From Cupriavidus sp. (GTDB lineage: Bacteria > Pseudomonadota > Gammaproteobacteria > Burkholderiales > Burkholderiaceae): a stretch of 64,000 nucleotides of DNA. A program made the position numbers and the translations under genes. This document shows positions 8,143-16,421 of the stretch, piece after piece. Below the pieces are notes generated by a model. The model was not told where the DNA came from. It did no database searches and saw nothing but the letters and a program-made list of their open reading frames with translations. Numbering within the stretch: position 1 is the first letter of the stretch; the number at the start of each line of letters is the position of its first letter. The stretch spans positions 124,001-188,000 of the forward strand of contig JAPSLP010000006.1 in NCBI GenBank assembly GCA_031180665.1. Direction: 5' to 3'.

Positions 8143-8907
8143 TCAGCCGCGGTTCAGATTGAGCAGGGTCAGGAATTCGCGGCGCAGACTGTCGTTCTTC
8201 AGGAAGGAGCCGCGCATCACGCTGTTGGTCATCTTGGCGTCGGTATCGCGCACGCCGCGCCAGTGCATGCAGAAGTGCTCGGCCTCCATCACGATGGCCA
8301 GGCCGTCCGGATTCATCTTCTGCTGCAGCAGGTCCGCCATCTGGCTGACCGCTTCTTCCTGGATCTGCGGCCGGCACATGATCCATTCGGCCAGCCGCGC
8401 ATACTTGGACAGGCCGATCAGGTTCGAATGCTGGTTCGGCATCACGCCCACCCACAGCTTGCCGATGATCGGGCACAGATGGTGCGAACAAGCGCTGCGC
8501 ACGCGAATCGGGCCGACGATCATCAGCTCGCTGAGCTGCTCGACATTGGGGAATTCGGTCACGCTGGGCGCATGCTGATAGCGGCCGGCAAAGATTTCCT
8601 TCAGGTACATCTTGGCGACGCGGCGCGCAGTTTCCTGCGTGTTGTGATCGTTGTCGACATCGATCACCAGGCTGCGCAGCACGTCCGCCAGCCGGCTCTC
8701 GACCTCCTTGGACAACTGGTCGAGCTCGCCCGGCTCGATGAAGCGCGAGATGTTGTCGTTGGCGTGAAAGCGCTGGCGCGCGGCGACAAGCCGGGCGCGG
8801 ATGCGCTCCGACACCGGCTGCTCGATGACGTGGCCGCGCGAGTCGGCCGCGGTGGTCGCCGAGACGGCGGCCCCTTGCCGTTTCGGAGCGGAATCGCTGT
8901 TGGTCAT
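8143..8907 (-). CDS. folE: GTP cyclohydrolase I
   Basis: The enzyme opens GTP to 7,8-dihydroneopterin triphosphate, the first step of folate and pterin synthesis, in the cytosol. The zinc ligands are visible in VRSACSHHLCPIIGK (Cys and His) and EAEHFCMHWRG (second Cys). The conserved LIGLSKYARLAEW and QIQEEAVSQMADLL helices are also present. At 254 residues it has an N-terminal tail of about 45 residues beyond the bacterial core. The start at 8907 is a best guess; an in-frame ATG at 8931 would add 8 residues, and neither has a strong ribosome site. The BLUF gene follows after 11 bp. Whether this is the only folE of the organism cannot be seen. Confidence 0.88.
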   Translation of the reverse strand: MTNSDSAPKRQGAAVSATTAADSRGHVIEQPVSERIRARLVAARQRFHANDNISRFIEPGELDQLSKEVESRLADVLRSLVIDVDNDHNTQETARRVAKMYLKEIFAGRYQHAPSVTEFPNVEQLSELMIVGPIRVRSACSHHLCPIIGKLWVGVMPNQHSNLIGLSKYARLAEWIMCRPQIQEEAVSQMADLLQQKMNPDGLAIVMEAEHFCMHWRGVRDTDAKMTNSVMRGSFLKNDSLRREFLTLLNLNRG

Positions 8908-9083
8908 GCCGTTTCCCGAGTTGAAGGACATTGGCCCGACTATAGGGGGACGGCACAGTGGGGGCAAGCGCGTCCCCTGCGGCCCTTCCTGCGTAAAAAT
9001 GTGACGAGTGCTACATTAACGCCAATCGTCTTACCGCTTTCCCTCCGCTTTTCCGGTCACCGTATTCGCCCATGGAGCGCCGC

Positions 9084-10097
9084 ATGAACCCGTCCCGTTT
9101 TGCCCTGCCGCGTCGTATTCTCCCTCTCGCCCTGGCCGCCGCGATGTCGTGCGCGGCGCTGGCCAGCGCGCCGGCCCATGCGCAGGGCATGCCGGCGCAG
9201 CAGCAGAGCCAGGTGCCGGGGTATTACCGGATGATGCTCGGCCAGTTCGAGATCACGGCGCTGTATGACGGCTATATCGACATCGACCCCAAGCTGCTGC
9301 GCAACACCAGTGCACGCGAGGTGCAAACCCTGCTGGCCCGCATGTTCGTGGAGTCGACACCGGGCGTGCAGACCGCGGTCAACGGATTCCTGATCCATAC
9401 CGGCAAGAACCTGGTGCTGATCGACACCGGCGCCGGCGCCTGCTTCGGCCCCACCATGGGCAAGATCGTCGACAACATTCGCGCAGCCGGCTATGACCCG
9501 ATGCAGGTCGACACCGTGCTGCTGACTCATCTGCATGGCGACCACGCCTGCGGTCTCACTCTCGACGGCAAGCCGGTGTTTCCGACCGCGACGGTCTATG
9601 CGTCCCAGATCGACGCCGACTACTGGCTGTCTCAGGACATCGCCGACAAGGCCCCGGCCGAGGCCCAGCCGTACTTCAAGATGGCGCGCGATGCCGTCGC
9701 TCCCTATCAGGCGGGCGGGCGCTTCCGTACCTTCAAGGCCGGCGACGAACTGGTGCCGGGCATCGACGCGGTGGCCGCGTATGGCCACACCCCCGGCCAT
9801 ACCGGCTATCTGCTGCGCTCGGCAAAGAACGGCAAGGCGCAGAGCCTGCTGGTGTGGGGCGACATCGTGCACAGCCACGCGGTGCAATTCCGCCGGCCGG
9901 ACGTGGCGATCGAGTTCGACGTCGACAGCCGCGCCGCCGTGCGCACGCGCAAGCGCCTGTTCAACGACGCCGCGCGCAACAAGCTGTGGGTTGCGGGCAT
10001 GCATCTGCCCTTCCCCGGCATCGGGCACGTTCGGGCCGACGGCAACGGCTATACCTGGGTGCCGGTCGAGTTCGGGCCGATCCGCACTGACCGCTGA
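9084..10097 (+). CDS. Secreted metallo-beta-lactamase-fold hydrolase
   Basis: The 337-residue protein starts with a Sec signal peptide (Arg-rich n-region, hydrophobic core LALAAAMSCAALA, cleavage near AHAQ). The mature part has the metal-binding motif TVLLTHLHGDHACGL (HxHxDH). Further ligands are seen in GHTPGHTGYLL and VWGDIVHSHAVQF. It therefore carries two metals and hydrolyses an ester, lactone or similar bond in the periplasm. The layout resembles secreted lactonase-like members of the family, but the substrate is unknown. The start at 9084 is favoured by a GGAG site; an ATG four codons upstream is possible. The stop directly abuts a 12-bp tandem repeat shared with the convergent LysR gene. 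Confidence 0.8.
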   Translation: MNPSRFALPRRILPLALAAAMSCAALASAPAHAQGMPAQQQSQVPGYYRMMLGQFEITALYDGYIDIDPKLLRNTSAREVQTLLARMFVESTPGVQTAVNGFLIHTGKNLVLIDTGAGACFGPTMGKIVDNIRAAGYDPMQVDTVLLTHLHGDHACGLTLDGKPVFPTATVYASQIDADYWLSQDIADKAPAEAQPYFKMARDAVAPYQAGGRFRTFKAGDELVPGIDAVAAYGHTPGHTGYLLRSAKNGKAQSLLVWGDIVHSHAVQFRRPDVAIEFDVDSRAAVRTRKRLFNDAARNKLWVAGMHLPFPGIGHVRADGNGYTWVPVEFGPIRTDR

Positions 10098-10098
10098 T

Positions 10099-10134
10099 CC
10101 CGCTACCGATCGCGCTACCGATCGCGCTACCGAG
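10099..10134. repeat. Short tandem repeat, three 12-bp units between convergent stops
   Basis: Units of the form cgcgctaccgat occur three times, with the last ending in ag. The array starts 2 bp after the hydrolase stop codon. The stop codon of the convergent LysR gene (10127-10129) lies inside the array. Confidence 0.85.
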
Positions 10135-11074
10135 CGTGCTGCGGACCGCGCCGCTGATCGCGGCGCATTGCGGCATCGCACATCGCCTGCAGCCGCGCCG
10201 CCATGTCGCGGGCGGGCGCCGACGGTTCCGGCCTGACATGCAGGCTCAGCTCGACCGGCGGCACCGCGCCGATCAGCGCCGGCTCGTCCAGCACCCGATG
10301 CGCGCGCGTAACCACGCGGCGCGGCAGCAGGCTGATGCCCAGGCCGTCGGCCACCGCCGAGCTCAGGCTCGCGAGGCTGGCGCTGACAAAGCCGATGCGC
10401 CAGCGCCGGCCGCTCGCCTCCAGCGCATGCGTCATCTCGCCGCGATACAGGGCGCCACCGGGAAAGACGGCCAGCGGCACCGGCTCGCGCGCGAATGCCG
10501 GCCGCCGCCGGCTGTCGATCCAGCACAGCGGCTCGGGCCAGTTCGCCAGCCCCGCGGCGCTGCCCTCGCGCTGCTTGATCAGCGCCAGATCGAACTCGCC
10601 CTCCTGGAAGCCCTGCCATAGCTCGTGGCTCAGGCCGCTGGTGACCTCGAGCCGCACGCCGGGCCAGGCGTCGGCGAAATCGGCCAGCACCGGCGTCAGC
10701 GTCTGGGCGGCGAAGTCTTCCGGCACGCCTAGCCGGATCTCGCCCTGCACCGCGCTGTCGCGGATCAACGCGACGGCCTCGCCCGACAGCTGCAGGATCC
10801 GCCGCGCATAGCCGAGCAGACGTTCGCCCTCGGGCGTCGGCGTGACATAGCGCCCGCCACGGGCGAGCAGCACGCAGCCGCACTGCTCCTCGAGACGGCG
10901 CAACTGCTGGCTGACGGTGGACTGGGTCAGATGGACGCGTTCGGCGGCGCGGGTGAAGCTGCCGCTGTCGGCCACGGCGACGAAGCTGCGCAGCAGCTGC
11001 GGATCGAGGATGTCGTTCAAAGGTGTCGTGGACGCGGGCAACAGCGCGTTATTTGGTTTCTCACTGCAGCGCAT
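10127..11074 (-). CDS. LysR-family transcriptional regulator
   Basis: It has the LysR winged helix-turn-helix at the N-terminus (LLRSFVAVADSGSFTRAAERV followed by LTQSTVSQQLRRLEEQ) and a LysR substrate-binding domain. The start at 11074 gives 315 residues with an unusual 22-residue lead before the HTH. A TTG nearer the HTH would give the usual length of about 297, so the start is uncertain. It is divergent from the deaminase and MFS genes with about 80 bp between starts, the classic arrangement in which a LysR protein controls its neighbour. The C-terminus (PQHAR) and stop are encoded by a tandem repeat, so the tail may have shifted recently. Confidence 0.85.
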   Translation of the reverse strand: MRCSEKPNNALLPASTTPLNDILDPQLLRSFVAVADSGSFTRAAERVHLTQSTVSQQLRRLEEQCGCVLLARGGRYVTPTPEGERLLGYARRILQLSGEAVALIRDSAVQGEIRLGVPEDFAAQTLTPVLADFADAWPGVRLEVTSGLSHELWQGFQEGEFDLALIKQREGSAAGLANWPEPLCWIDSRRRPAFAREPVPLAVFPGGALYRGEMTHALEASGRRWRIGFVSASLASLSSAVADGLGISLLPRRVVTRAHRVLDEPALIGAVPPVELSLHVRPEPSAPARDMAARLQAMCDAAMRRDQRRGPQHAR

Positions 11075-11157
11075 TCCATCATTTAATTTCCCAATTGCCA
11101 AGCGCGCGCGTACAGTCTGCTCCTCTACCCGCAGGCTCTTTTTCGCGAGGCAATCCC

Positions 11158-11601
11158 ATGTCCACCCACGAATCCCTGTTGCGCGAGGCCGTGCATCTGG
11201 CGCAGGCCAACCGCGCGCGCTGCGGCCGGCCCTTCGGCGCCGTACTGGCACGCGACGGTCAGCTGATCGCCACCGGCGTCAACGGCATCGTCCAGAGCCA
11301 CGATCCGACCAGCCATGCCGAGATGGAGGCGATCCGCGCCGCCAGCCGGCGCTTGCAGAGCCCGGACCTGCGCGGCTGCGCGGTCTATGCCAGCGGCCAT
11401 CCCTGCCCGATGTGCCTGGCCGCGCTGCTGATCAGCGGCGTGCAGGAGGTCTACTACGCCTTCGACAACAACGACGCCGCGCCGTACGGCCTGTCCAGCG
11501 AGGCCACCTACCAGGCACTGCGGCTGACGCTCGATCCGCCGCCGCTGCCGCTGACCCGGCTCGATGTGGGTATCGCGGCCGATGCCGTCTATGGCCGTTG
11601 A
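11158..11601 (+). CDS. Cytidine/guanine deaminase-family protein
   Basis: The 147-residue zinc deaminase has the two signature motifs: HAEMEAI (His ligand and proton-shuttle Glu) and PCPMC (two Cys ligands). The segment FGAVLARDGQLIATGVNG and the C-terminal Asp/Asn-rich DNNDAAPYGL resemble the short bacterial guanine deaminases and the nucleoside deaminase group. The likely reaction is hydrolytic deamination of a purine base or nucleoside in the cytosol. The ATG at 11158 is preceded by a GAGG site. Divergent transcription from a LysR gene and a 5-bp gap to the following MFS gene suggest a two-gene unit in which a deaminated base or related compound is moved across the membrane. Confidence 0.85.
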   Translation: MSTHESLLREAVHLAQANRARCGRPFGAVLARDGQLIATGVNGIVQSHDPTSHAEMEAIRAASRRLQSPDLRGCAVYASGHPCPMCLAALLISGVQEVYYAFDNNDAAPYGLSSEATYQALRLTLDPPPLPLTRLDVGIAADAVYGR

Positions 11602-11606
11602 TCTCC

Positions 11607-12863
11607 ATGGCAGTTGAAGTCTCCACCGGCCGGCGCGGCATCGGCGCGCCGGGCTGGGCGCTGGCCGCGATCGTGCTGGCCGGCCTGAACCTGCGTCCCT
11701 TCCTGACCGGCATCGGCCCATTGGCGCCGGTCATCCGCAACAGCACCGGCCTGGACTACCGCGGCATGGCGTGGCTGACGCTGCTGCCGATGGTGCTGAT
11801 CGGCGTCGGCGCCTGCCTCGCCCCGGCGATGCGCCGATGGCTGGGCGAGCGTCGAGCGGTACTGCTTGCGCTGGCGCTGGTGGGCATCGGTTCGCTGTTG
11901 CGGCTCGCCTGGCCCGGCGGCACGGCGCTGATTGCGACCGCGGCACTGTGCGGCCTCGGCACGGCGGCGGCGCAGGCGGCGCTGCCCGCCATCGTCAAGC
12001 GGCAGTTTCCGGCGCGGATGGCGATGGTGATGGGTCTCTATTCGGCCGCGTTGATGGCGGGCGGCGCGCTCGGCGCGCAGCTGACCCCATGGATCGCCGG
12101 CCTGGGCGGCAGCTGGCATGCGGGGCTGGCGGTGTGGGCGCTGCCGGCATGGGCGGGGTGGCTGCTGGCGTGGCGCACGCTGCCGCGGGATGCAGCCGTC
12201 GAGCCGGCGGTCCTTGCCAACGGCGTCCCGCATGCGAAGGCCGCCGCGAGCCGCCCCACCACGATTCCGGTGCTGCGCCTGCTCGGACGCCCGCGCACCT
12301 GGCTGCTGATGGCTTCGTTCGGCGTGATGAACGGCGGCTATGCCTCGCTGATCGCGTGGCTCGCCGCCTATTACCAGGAGCGCGGCTGGAGCGGTCCGGC
12401 CTCGGGCGGCCTGATTGCAGTGATGTCGGTGGCGCAGGCCGTTGCTGCGCTGGCGCTGCCGACACTGGCGGCCCGCAGTCCCGATCGACGCGCATGGCTG
12501 GCGCTCGCGCTCGCCCTGCAGGCAATCGGCTTCGCCGGCCTGGCCGGTTGGCCGGACCTCGCGCCGCTTGCATGGGCGGTGATCGGCGGCGCCGGTCTCG
12601 GCGGCTGCTTCTCGCTCTATCTGGTGGTCGCGCTGGACCACCTGCCCCGCCCCGAGGACGCTGCCGCGCTCGGCGCATTGATGCAGGGCGGCGGCTTCCT
12701 GCTGGCCGGCTGCGCCCCGTGGCTGGCGGCGGTGCTGCACGACGCAACCGGCAGCTTCGCCGCGGCCTGGTGGTACCACCTCGCCGCGGTGGTGCTGGTG
12801 ATGCTCGCCACCACGCGCTTCGATCCGCGCCGGTATCTGGCCGCGATGCCGAGCCGGGCCTGA
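11607..12863 (+). CDS. MFS transporter, CynX/NimT-like
   Basis: The 418-residue membrane protein has about 12 hydrophobic segments. The N-terminal GLNLRPFLTGIGPLAP and the segment LPAIVKRQFPARMAMVMGLY are hallmarks of the CynX/NimT (cyanate/2-nitroimidazole) branch of the major facilitator superfamily. Its ATG is 5 bp after the deaminase stop and has no clear ribosome site of its own, so translation may be coupled. Members move small organic anions or drugs; here the gene pair suggests a nitrogen heterocycle. Direction of transport is unknown. Confidence 0.82.
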   Translation: MAVEVSTGRRGIGAPGWALAAIVLAGLNLRPFLTGIGPLAPVIRNSTGLDYRGMAWLTLLPMVLIGVGACLAPAMRRWLGERRAVLLALALVGIGSLLRLAWPGGTALIATAALCGLGTAAAQAALPAIVKRQFPARMAMVMGLYSAALMAGGALGAQLTPWIAGLGGSWHAGLAVWALPAWAGWLLAWRTLPRDAAVEPAVLANGVPHAKAAASRPTTIPVLRLLGRPRTWLLMASFGVMNGGYASLIAWLAAYYQERGWSGPASGGLIAVMSVAQAVAALALPTLAARSPDRRAWLALALALQAIGFAGLAGWPDLAPLAWAVIGGAGLGGCFSLYLVVALDHLPRPEDAAALGALMQGGGFLLAGCAPWLAAVLHDATGSFAAAWWYHLAAVVLVMLATTRFDPRRYLAAMPSRA

Positions 12864-13415
12864 TGGTCTTGCTGGGCGAAGGGGAAGGCCTTCGCCTTCG
12901 GTAGTCCGCTTCGCCGGCAGCTCAACCCTCCGCGGTGGGCACCACAGCGATGCCCTTCAGCGACCGGTCATACGGCAACCAGGAAATTCATCTTCTCGCC
13001 ATCAACCTCGTAACTTCATACATCAATGATTCCCGCTCTTGACCCAGGCGCTCGCAAGCTTTCCCATGGCGACAATTTGCGCCTTGGAAAGCAATCCGGA
13101 GGGAGAGGAATCACGATCTTGAAGAAACCAGATCTGCCGGATGAATTGCACTGCGCCGTCGTGCCGACGGCGCACATCCGATTGGGCGACGCCTTGGCAC
13201 AGATCGGTCGGGCAGTAGAACCGAGTAACGATGACTTCGCTGTATTGGAGCGCGGGCGCAGCAGTTCACCGGCACGACCCATGGATTTCGAATGACGGTC
13301 CCAGGCCGGACAATTGCGCCGCTGCCATACCCGCGTACCCGTTTCTGCGTACCGCCACCGCGACGCCGAAGCCGACCGTACCCATTTCTGCGTAGGCCGG
13401 CCCCGGTCTTTCCAA
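12864..13415. other. Low-GC intergenic stretch, possibly gene remnants
   Basis: This 552 bp stretch is clearly lower in GC than its surroundings and holds no gene I recognise. Three overlapping frames are open at 13026-13295 on both strands. One minus-strand frame of 80 codons (13026-13265) lacks a good start but has a protein-like composition with Trp, Phe, Tyr and Asp, including AVQFIRQIWFLQDRD. I could not assign it to a family. The stretch also holds two copies of an 18-bp motif. It may be the remnant of a transferred gene. Confidence 0.35.
13334..13394. repeat. Direct repeat of an 18-bp motif (two copies)
   Basis: CGTACCCGTTTCTGCGTA at 13334-13351 recurs at 13377-13394 with one change (CGTACCCATTTCTGCGTA), 43 bp apart. 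The reverse complement of the first copy occurs exactly at 46788-46805, more than 33 kb away. The motif is not part of a gene and its role is unknown. Confidence 0.7.
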
Positions 13416-14396
13416 TCAGGTCTTGATCCCCAGTTTTTCGATCAGCGCCTTGAAGGTGGCGTTGTCGCGCGCGATCACGCGCTTGAAGGCCGCTTCGTCC
13501 AGGTAGCCTTCGCCCATGTTCTGTTTGGCCATCGTTTCGCGCAGCGCCGGGTCCTGCATGGTCTTGGCGATGGCGCTGCCCAGGCGCGCCACCACTTCCG
13601 GCGGCGTGCCCTTGGGCGCGGCGATGCCGCGCCAGCCGTGGATGACCAGATCGACGTTGCGCTCCTTCAGCGTCGGCACGTTCTCCCAGCCCGCCTTGAT
13701 GCGCTGCTCCGACATCACCGCCAGCGGGCGGATCTTGCCGGCGGCCACATAGGTCGCGACTTCGACCGGCGTCACCGCCACCGCTTCGATATGTCCGCCA
13801 AGCAGATCCAGCACCGCCGGATTGGCGCCGCGGAACGGCACATGGTTCAAGCGCACGCCGGCCTTGTCCTCCAGCGCGGCGGCGGACAGATGACCGAGCG
13901 AGCCCGGGCCGGCGTTGCCCACGCGCATCGAATCGGGCTGCTTGCGCGCGGCGGCGAGGAACGCCTCGATGGTCGTGAAGGGCGAGTCGGCGCGCACCGC
14001 GATGGTGGCCGGGTCCGCGTTCAGGCGGGCCACCGGCGTCATGTCATCGGCGGTGAATTTGGCCAGGCCCAGATGCGGGATCATCGTCAGCTCGACCGTG
14101 ATCACCGCCAGCCGATAGCCGTCGGGCTTGGCACTGACCAGATCGGCCCAGCCCACCGCGCCGCTGGCGCCGGACTTGTTCAGGATCACCAGGTTCTGTG
14201 GCAGGTGCTTGCGCGCGGCCTCGGCGAAGGCGCGCGCCAGCACATCGGTGCCACCGCCGGCGGCGAACGGCACGATCAGCTCGATCGGACGCGACGGATA
14301 GGCGCCGCCCTGGGCCAGCGCGGGGCAGGCCGCGGTGGCGGACACGGCAGCGAGCGCGCGCAGCACGGCGCGGCGTTGATGAAACGGTGCATTCAT
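13416..14396 (-). CDS. Bug-family (TctC-type) solute receptor 1
   Basis: The 326-residue periplasmic binding protein has a Tat/Sec-like signal (RRAVLRALAAVSATAACPALAQ). The mature start YPSRPIELIVPFAAGGGTDVLAR is the Bug-family ligand loop. GADxxGxxG-type loops follow (NKSGASGAVGW and AKPDGYRLAV), and GNAGPGSLGHL gives the second ligand contact. Such proteins bind carboxylates or other small acids for tripartite tricarboxylate transporters. No TctA or TctB gene is nearby, so it is an orphan receptor, as is usual in Burkholderiales. It lies 68 bp downstream of a second receptor and behind the inositol genes, so it may be read from the same transcript. Confidence 0.85.
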   Translation of the reverse strand: MNAPFHQRRAVLRALAAVSATAACPALAQGGAYPSRPIELIVPFAAGGGTDVLARAFAEAARKHLPQNLVILNKSGASGAVGWADLVSAKPDGYRLAVITVELTMIPHLGLAKFTADDMTPVARLNADPATIAVRADSPFTTIEAFLAAARKQPDSMRVGNAGPGSLGHLSAAALEDKAGVRLNHVPFRGANPAVLDLLGGHIEAVAVTPVEVATYVAAGKIRPLAVMSEQRIKAGWENVPTLKERNVDLVIHGWRGIAAPKGTPPEVVARLGSAIAKTMQDPALRETMAKQNMGEGYLDEAAFKRVIARDNATFKALIEKLGIKT

Positions 14397-14464
14397 GATG
14401 AAGATTCCCGGGTACGGTAAAGACGGGGCGACGAATGAAGAAGAAGAGCCGGCGCAGGCCGCGC

Positions 14465-15472
14465 TCAATCGAGCCGGATGCCGGCGGCCTTGATCACGCC
14501 GGACCACAGCTTCTGCTCGCCGCGGGTGAAGTCGCCGAATTCCGCCGCCGACATCGGCATCGGCTGGATGCCGAGTTCCTCGAGCTTGGCGCGCGTGCCG
14601 GGATGGCGCAGCGCGGCGACCAGCTCCTGATTGAGCCGCGCGACGACCGGCTGCGGCAGCTTGGCCGGACCGACGAAGCCCTGCCACGCATAGGCCTCGA
14701 AGCCGGCCAGTTCCGGCAGGCCCGATTCCGCCATGGTCGGCACGTCGGGCAGGATCGGCAGGCGCTGCGGCGTGGCCACGGCGAGCACGCGCAGCTTGCC
14801 GCTGCGGATCATCGACAGGCTCGGCGGCAGATCGACGAACATGGTCTGCACCTGGCCGGCCATCAGGTCCTGCAGTGCCGGTGACGAGCCCTTGTAGGGC
14901 ACGTGCAGGATGTCGGTACGCGTGCGTTGCTTGAACAGTTCCAGCGCGACATGCAGCGGCGAGCCCGGGCCCGAGGACGCCGAGGAAATGCGCCCCGGCG
15001 ACTTGCGCACCAGCGCGACGAACTCTTTCATGTCTTTCGCCGGAAAGGAGGGATGCACGGCCAGCACCAGCGGCATCCGGCCCAGTCCGCCGATGAAGGT
15101 GAAGTCCTTGCCGGCGTCGTAGGTCAGGCTCGAATACATCGCCGGGTTGAAGGCCAGCGTGCCCGAGTCCGCCGTGCCGACCGTATAGCCGTCGGGCGCC
15201 GATCGCGCGATGGCGGTAGCGCCGATGATGCTGGCCGCGCCGGGGCGATTCTCGACCACCACGGGCTGGCCGAGGTCCTGGCCCATGCGCAGCGCCAGAT
15301 TGCGTGCGATCACGTCGGTGGTGCCGCCCGGTGCATAGGGCACGATCCATTTGACCGGCTGGCTGGGGAAGGTCTGCGCGCCTGCCGGCGCAGCGCAGGT
15401 CAGCGTCGCGGCCAGTGTCGTGGCGAGTGCGGCGAACGCGCGGGCAATGCCGCGAGGGATGCGGGTCTGCAT
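14465..15472 (-). CDS. Bug-family (TctC-type) solute receptor 2
   Basis: The 335-residue paralogue of the neighbouring receptor has a signal peptide ending APAGAQ/TFPSQPVKW and the Bug loop IVPYAPGGTTDVIAR. It also has NRPGAASIIGA, SAPDGYTVGTADSG and SSGPGSPLH, which make up the ligand pocket. A GGAG ribosome site precedes the ATG at 15472. Identity with receptor 1 is moderate, so this is not a recent duplication and the two probably bind different ligands. The gene follows iolB by about 118 bp on the same strand. Context suggests a link to inositol or uronate-derived acids, but this is inference. Confidence 0.85.
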   Translation of the reverse strand: MQTRIPRGIARAFAALATTLAATLTCAAPAGAQTFPSQPVKWIVPYAPGGTTDVIARNLALRMGQDLGQPVVVENRPGAASIIGATAIARSAPDGYTVGTADSGTLAFNPAMYSSLTYDAGKDFTFIGGLGRMPLVLAVHPSFPAKDMKEFVALVRKSPGRISSASSGPGSPLHVALELFKQRTRTDILHVPYKGSSPALQDLMAGQVQTMFVDLPPSLSMIRSGKLRVLAVATPQRLPILPDVPTMAESGLPELAGFEAYAWQGFVGPAKLPQPVVARLNQELVAALRHPGTRAKLEELGIQPMPMSAAEFGDFTRGEQKLWSGVIKAAGIRLD

Positions 15473-15590
15473 GGCAATGTCTCCTGTCTTGGCGGGAACT
15501 GCGGTGTTCCCTTGTCGTATGGCGAAGCGGGTGCCGCGCGGCGGCGGCGATCGAGCGGGTTCAGCGTTGGCGAAGCGTCGGCACAGCGTT

Positions 15591-16421
15591 TCAGCGTGGC
15601 GCCATCAGCCACGCGTGCGCCGGGTCGTTGCGGAAGGCCCAGCGCCGTTCGGGGCCGGCCATCGTGTTCAGGTAATAGAGGTCGTAGCCGTATGGCGCCG
15701 TGCAGGGGTGATAGCCGCGCGGCACCAGCACCGCATCGCGGTGCTCGACCGCCATCGCCTCGTCCAGACTGCGGTCGTCGGTATAGACGCGCTGGAAGGC
15801 GAAGCCTTGCGAGGGATCGAGCTGGTGGTAATAGACCTCCTCCAGCGCGGTCTCGGCCAGCGGGTCGCTCGCGTCGGCGCTGTCGTGCTTGTGCGGCGGA
15901 TAGCTGGACGAATGGCCCGCGGGCGTGATCACCTCGACCACCAGCAGCGATTCGGCGGCCTCGCTCTCGGGCAGGATGTCGCAGACATGGCGGGTATTGG
16001 CGCCCTGGCCGCGCACGCTGCGCCGCATCTGCGCGGGCTCGATCACGCGGCACGGCAGGCGGCCCTGGGCCGGCGCGGTGCTGAACGCCACCTCGGCCGC
16101 GTCGCGCGCGATGACCTGCACGTCGCCGCCCGGCGGCACATAGACGGCATACGGCGACTGCGCCTCGAAGACCGACCGGCGGCTGCCCAGCGCGCTGAAC
16201 CGCTGCGTGCCGACCATCACGTCGACCTGCCCGGACAGCACCGTGATGCACAACTCGCGCGCACCGGTGGAAAACGCCTCGGCCTCGCCGGCCCCGAGCC
16301 GGATCGCGCGAAAGCCGATATAGCGCCAGCCAGCCGACTGCGGCGTGATGTCGACGATGTTGCGGCCCGGTTGGGCCTTGACCAGCAGGCTGCCGGTGTT
16401 CCGCATCGGCCTCGTGCTCAT
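15591..16421 (-). CDS. iolB: 5-deoxy-glucuronate isomerase
   Basis: IolB converts 5-deoxy-D-glucuronate to 5-dehydro-2-deoxy-D-gluconate in myo-inositol breakdown. The 276-residue length fits the family. The double-cupin features are seen in VVEVITPAGHSSSYPPHKHD (metal His residues and Glu), LEEVYYHQLDPSQGFAFQR and VLVPRGYHPCTAPYGYDLYY, all typical of IolB. Its ATG overlaps the stop of the iolC-iolJ fusion by 4 bp, so its substrate-product partner is encoded immediately upstream. The other iol genes (iolA, D, E, G) are not in the window. Confidence 0.9.
   Translation of the reverse strand: MSTRPMRNTGSLLVKAQPGRNIVDITPQSAGWRYIGFRAIRLGAGEAEAFSTGARELCITVLSGQVDVMVGTQRFSALGSRRSVFEAQSPYAVYVPPGGDVQVIARDAAEVAFSTAPAQGRLPCRVIEPAQMRRSVRGQGANTRHVCDILPESEAAESLLVVEVITPAGHSSSYPPHKHDSADASDPLAETALEEVYYHQLDPSQGFAFQRVYTDDRSLDEAMAVEHRDAVLVPRGYHPCTAPYGYDLYYLNTMAGPERRWAFRNDPAHAWLMAPR

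Noticed and set aside
12864..13415. Complete transposase gene
   Set aside because: No frame shows a DDE motif or known transposase segment and no terminal inverted repeats are visible.
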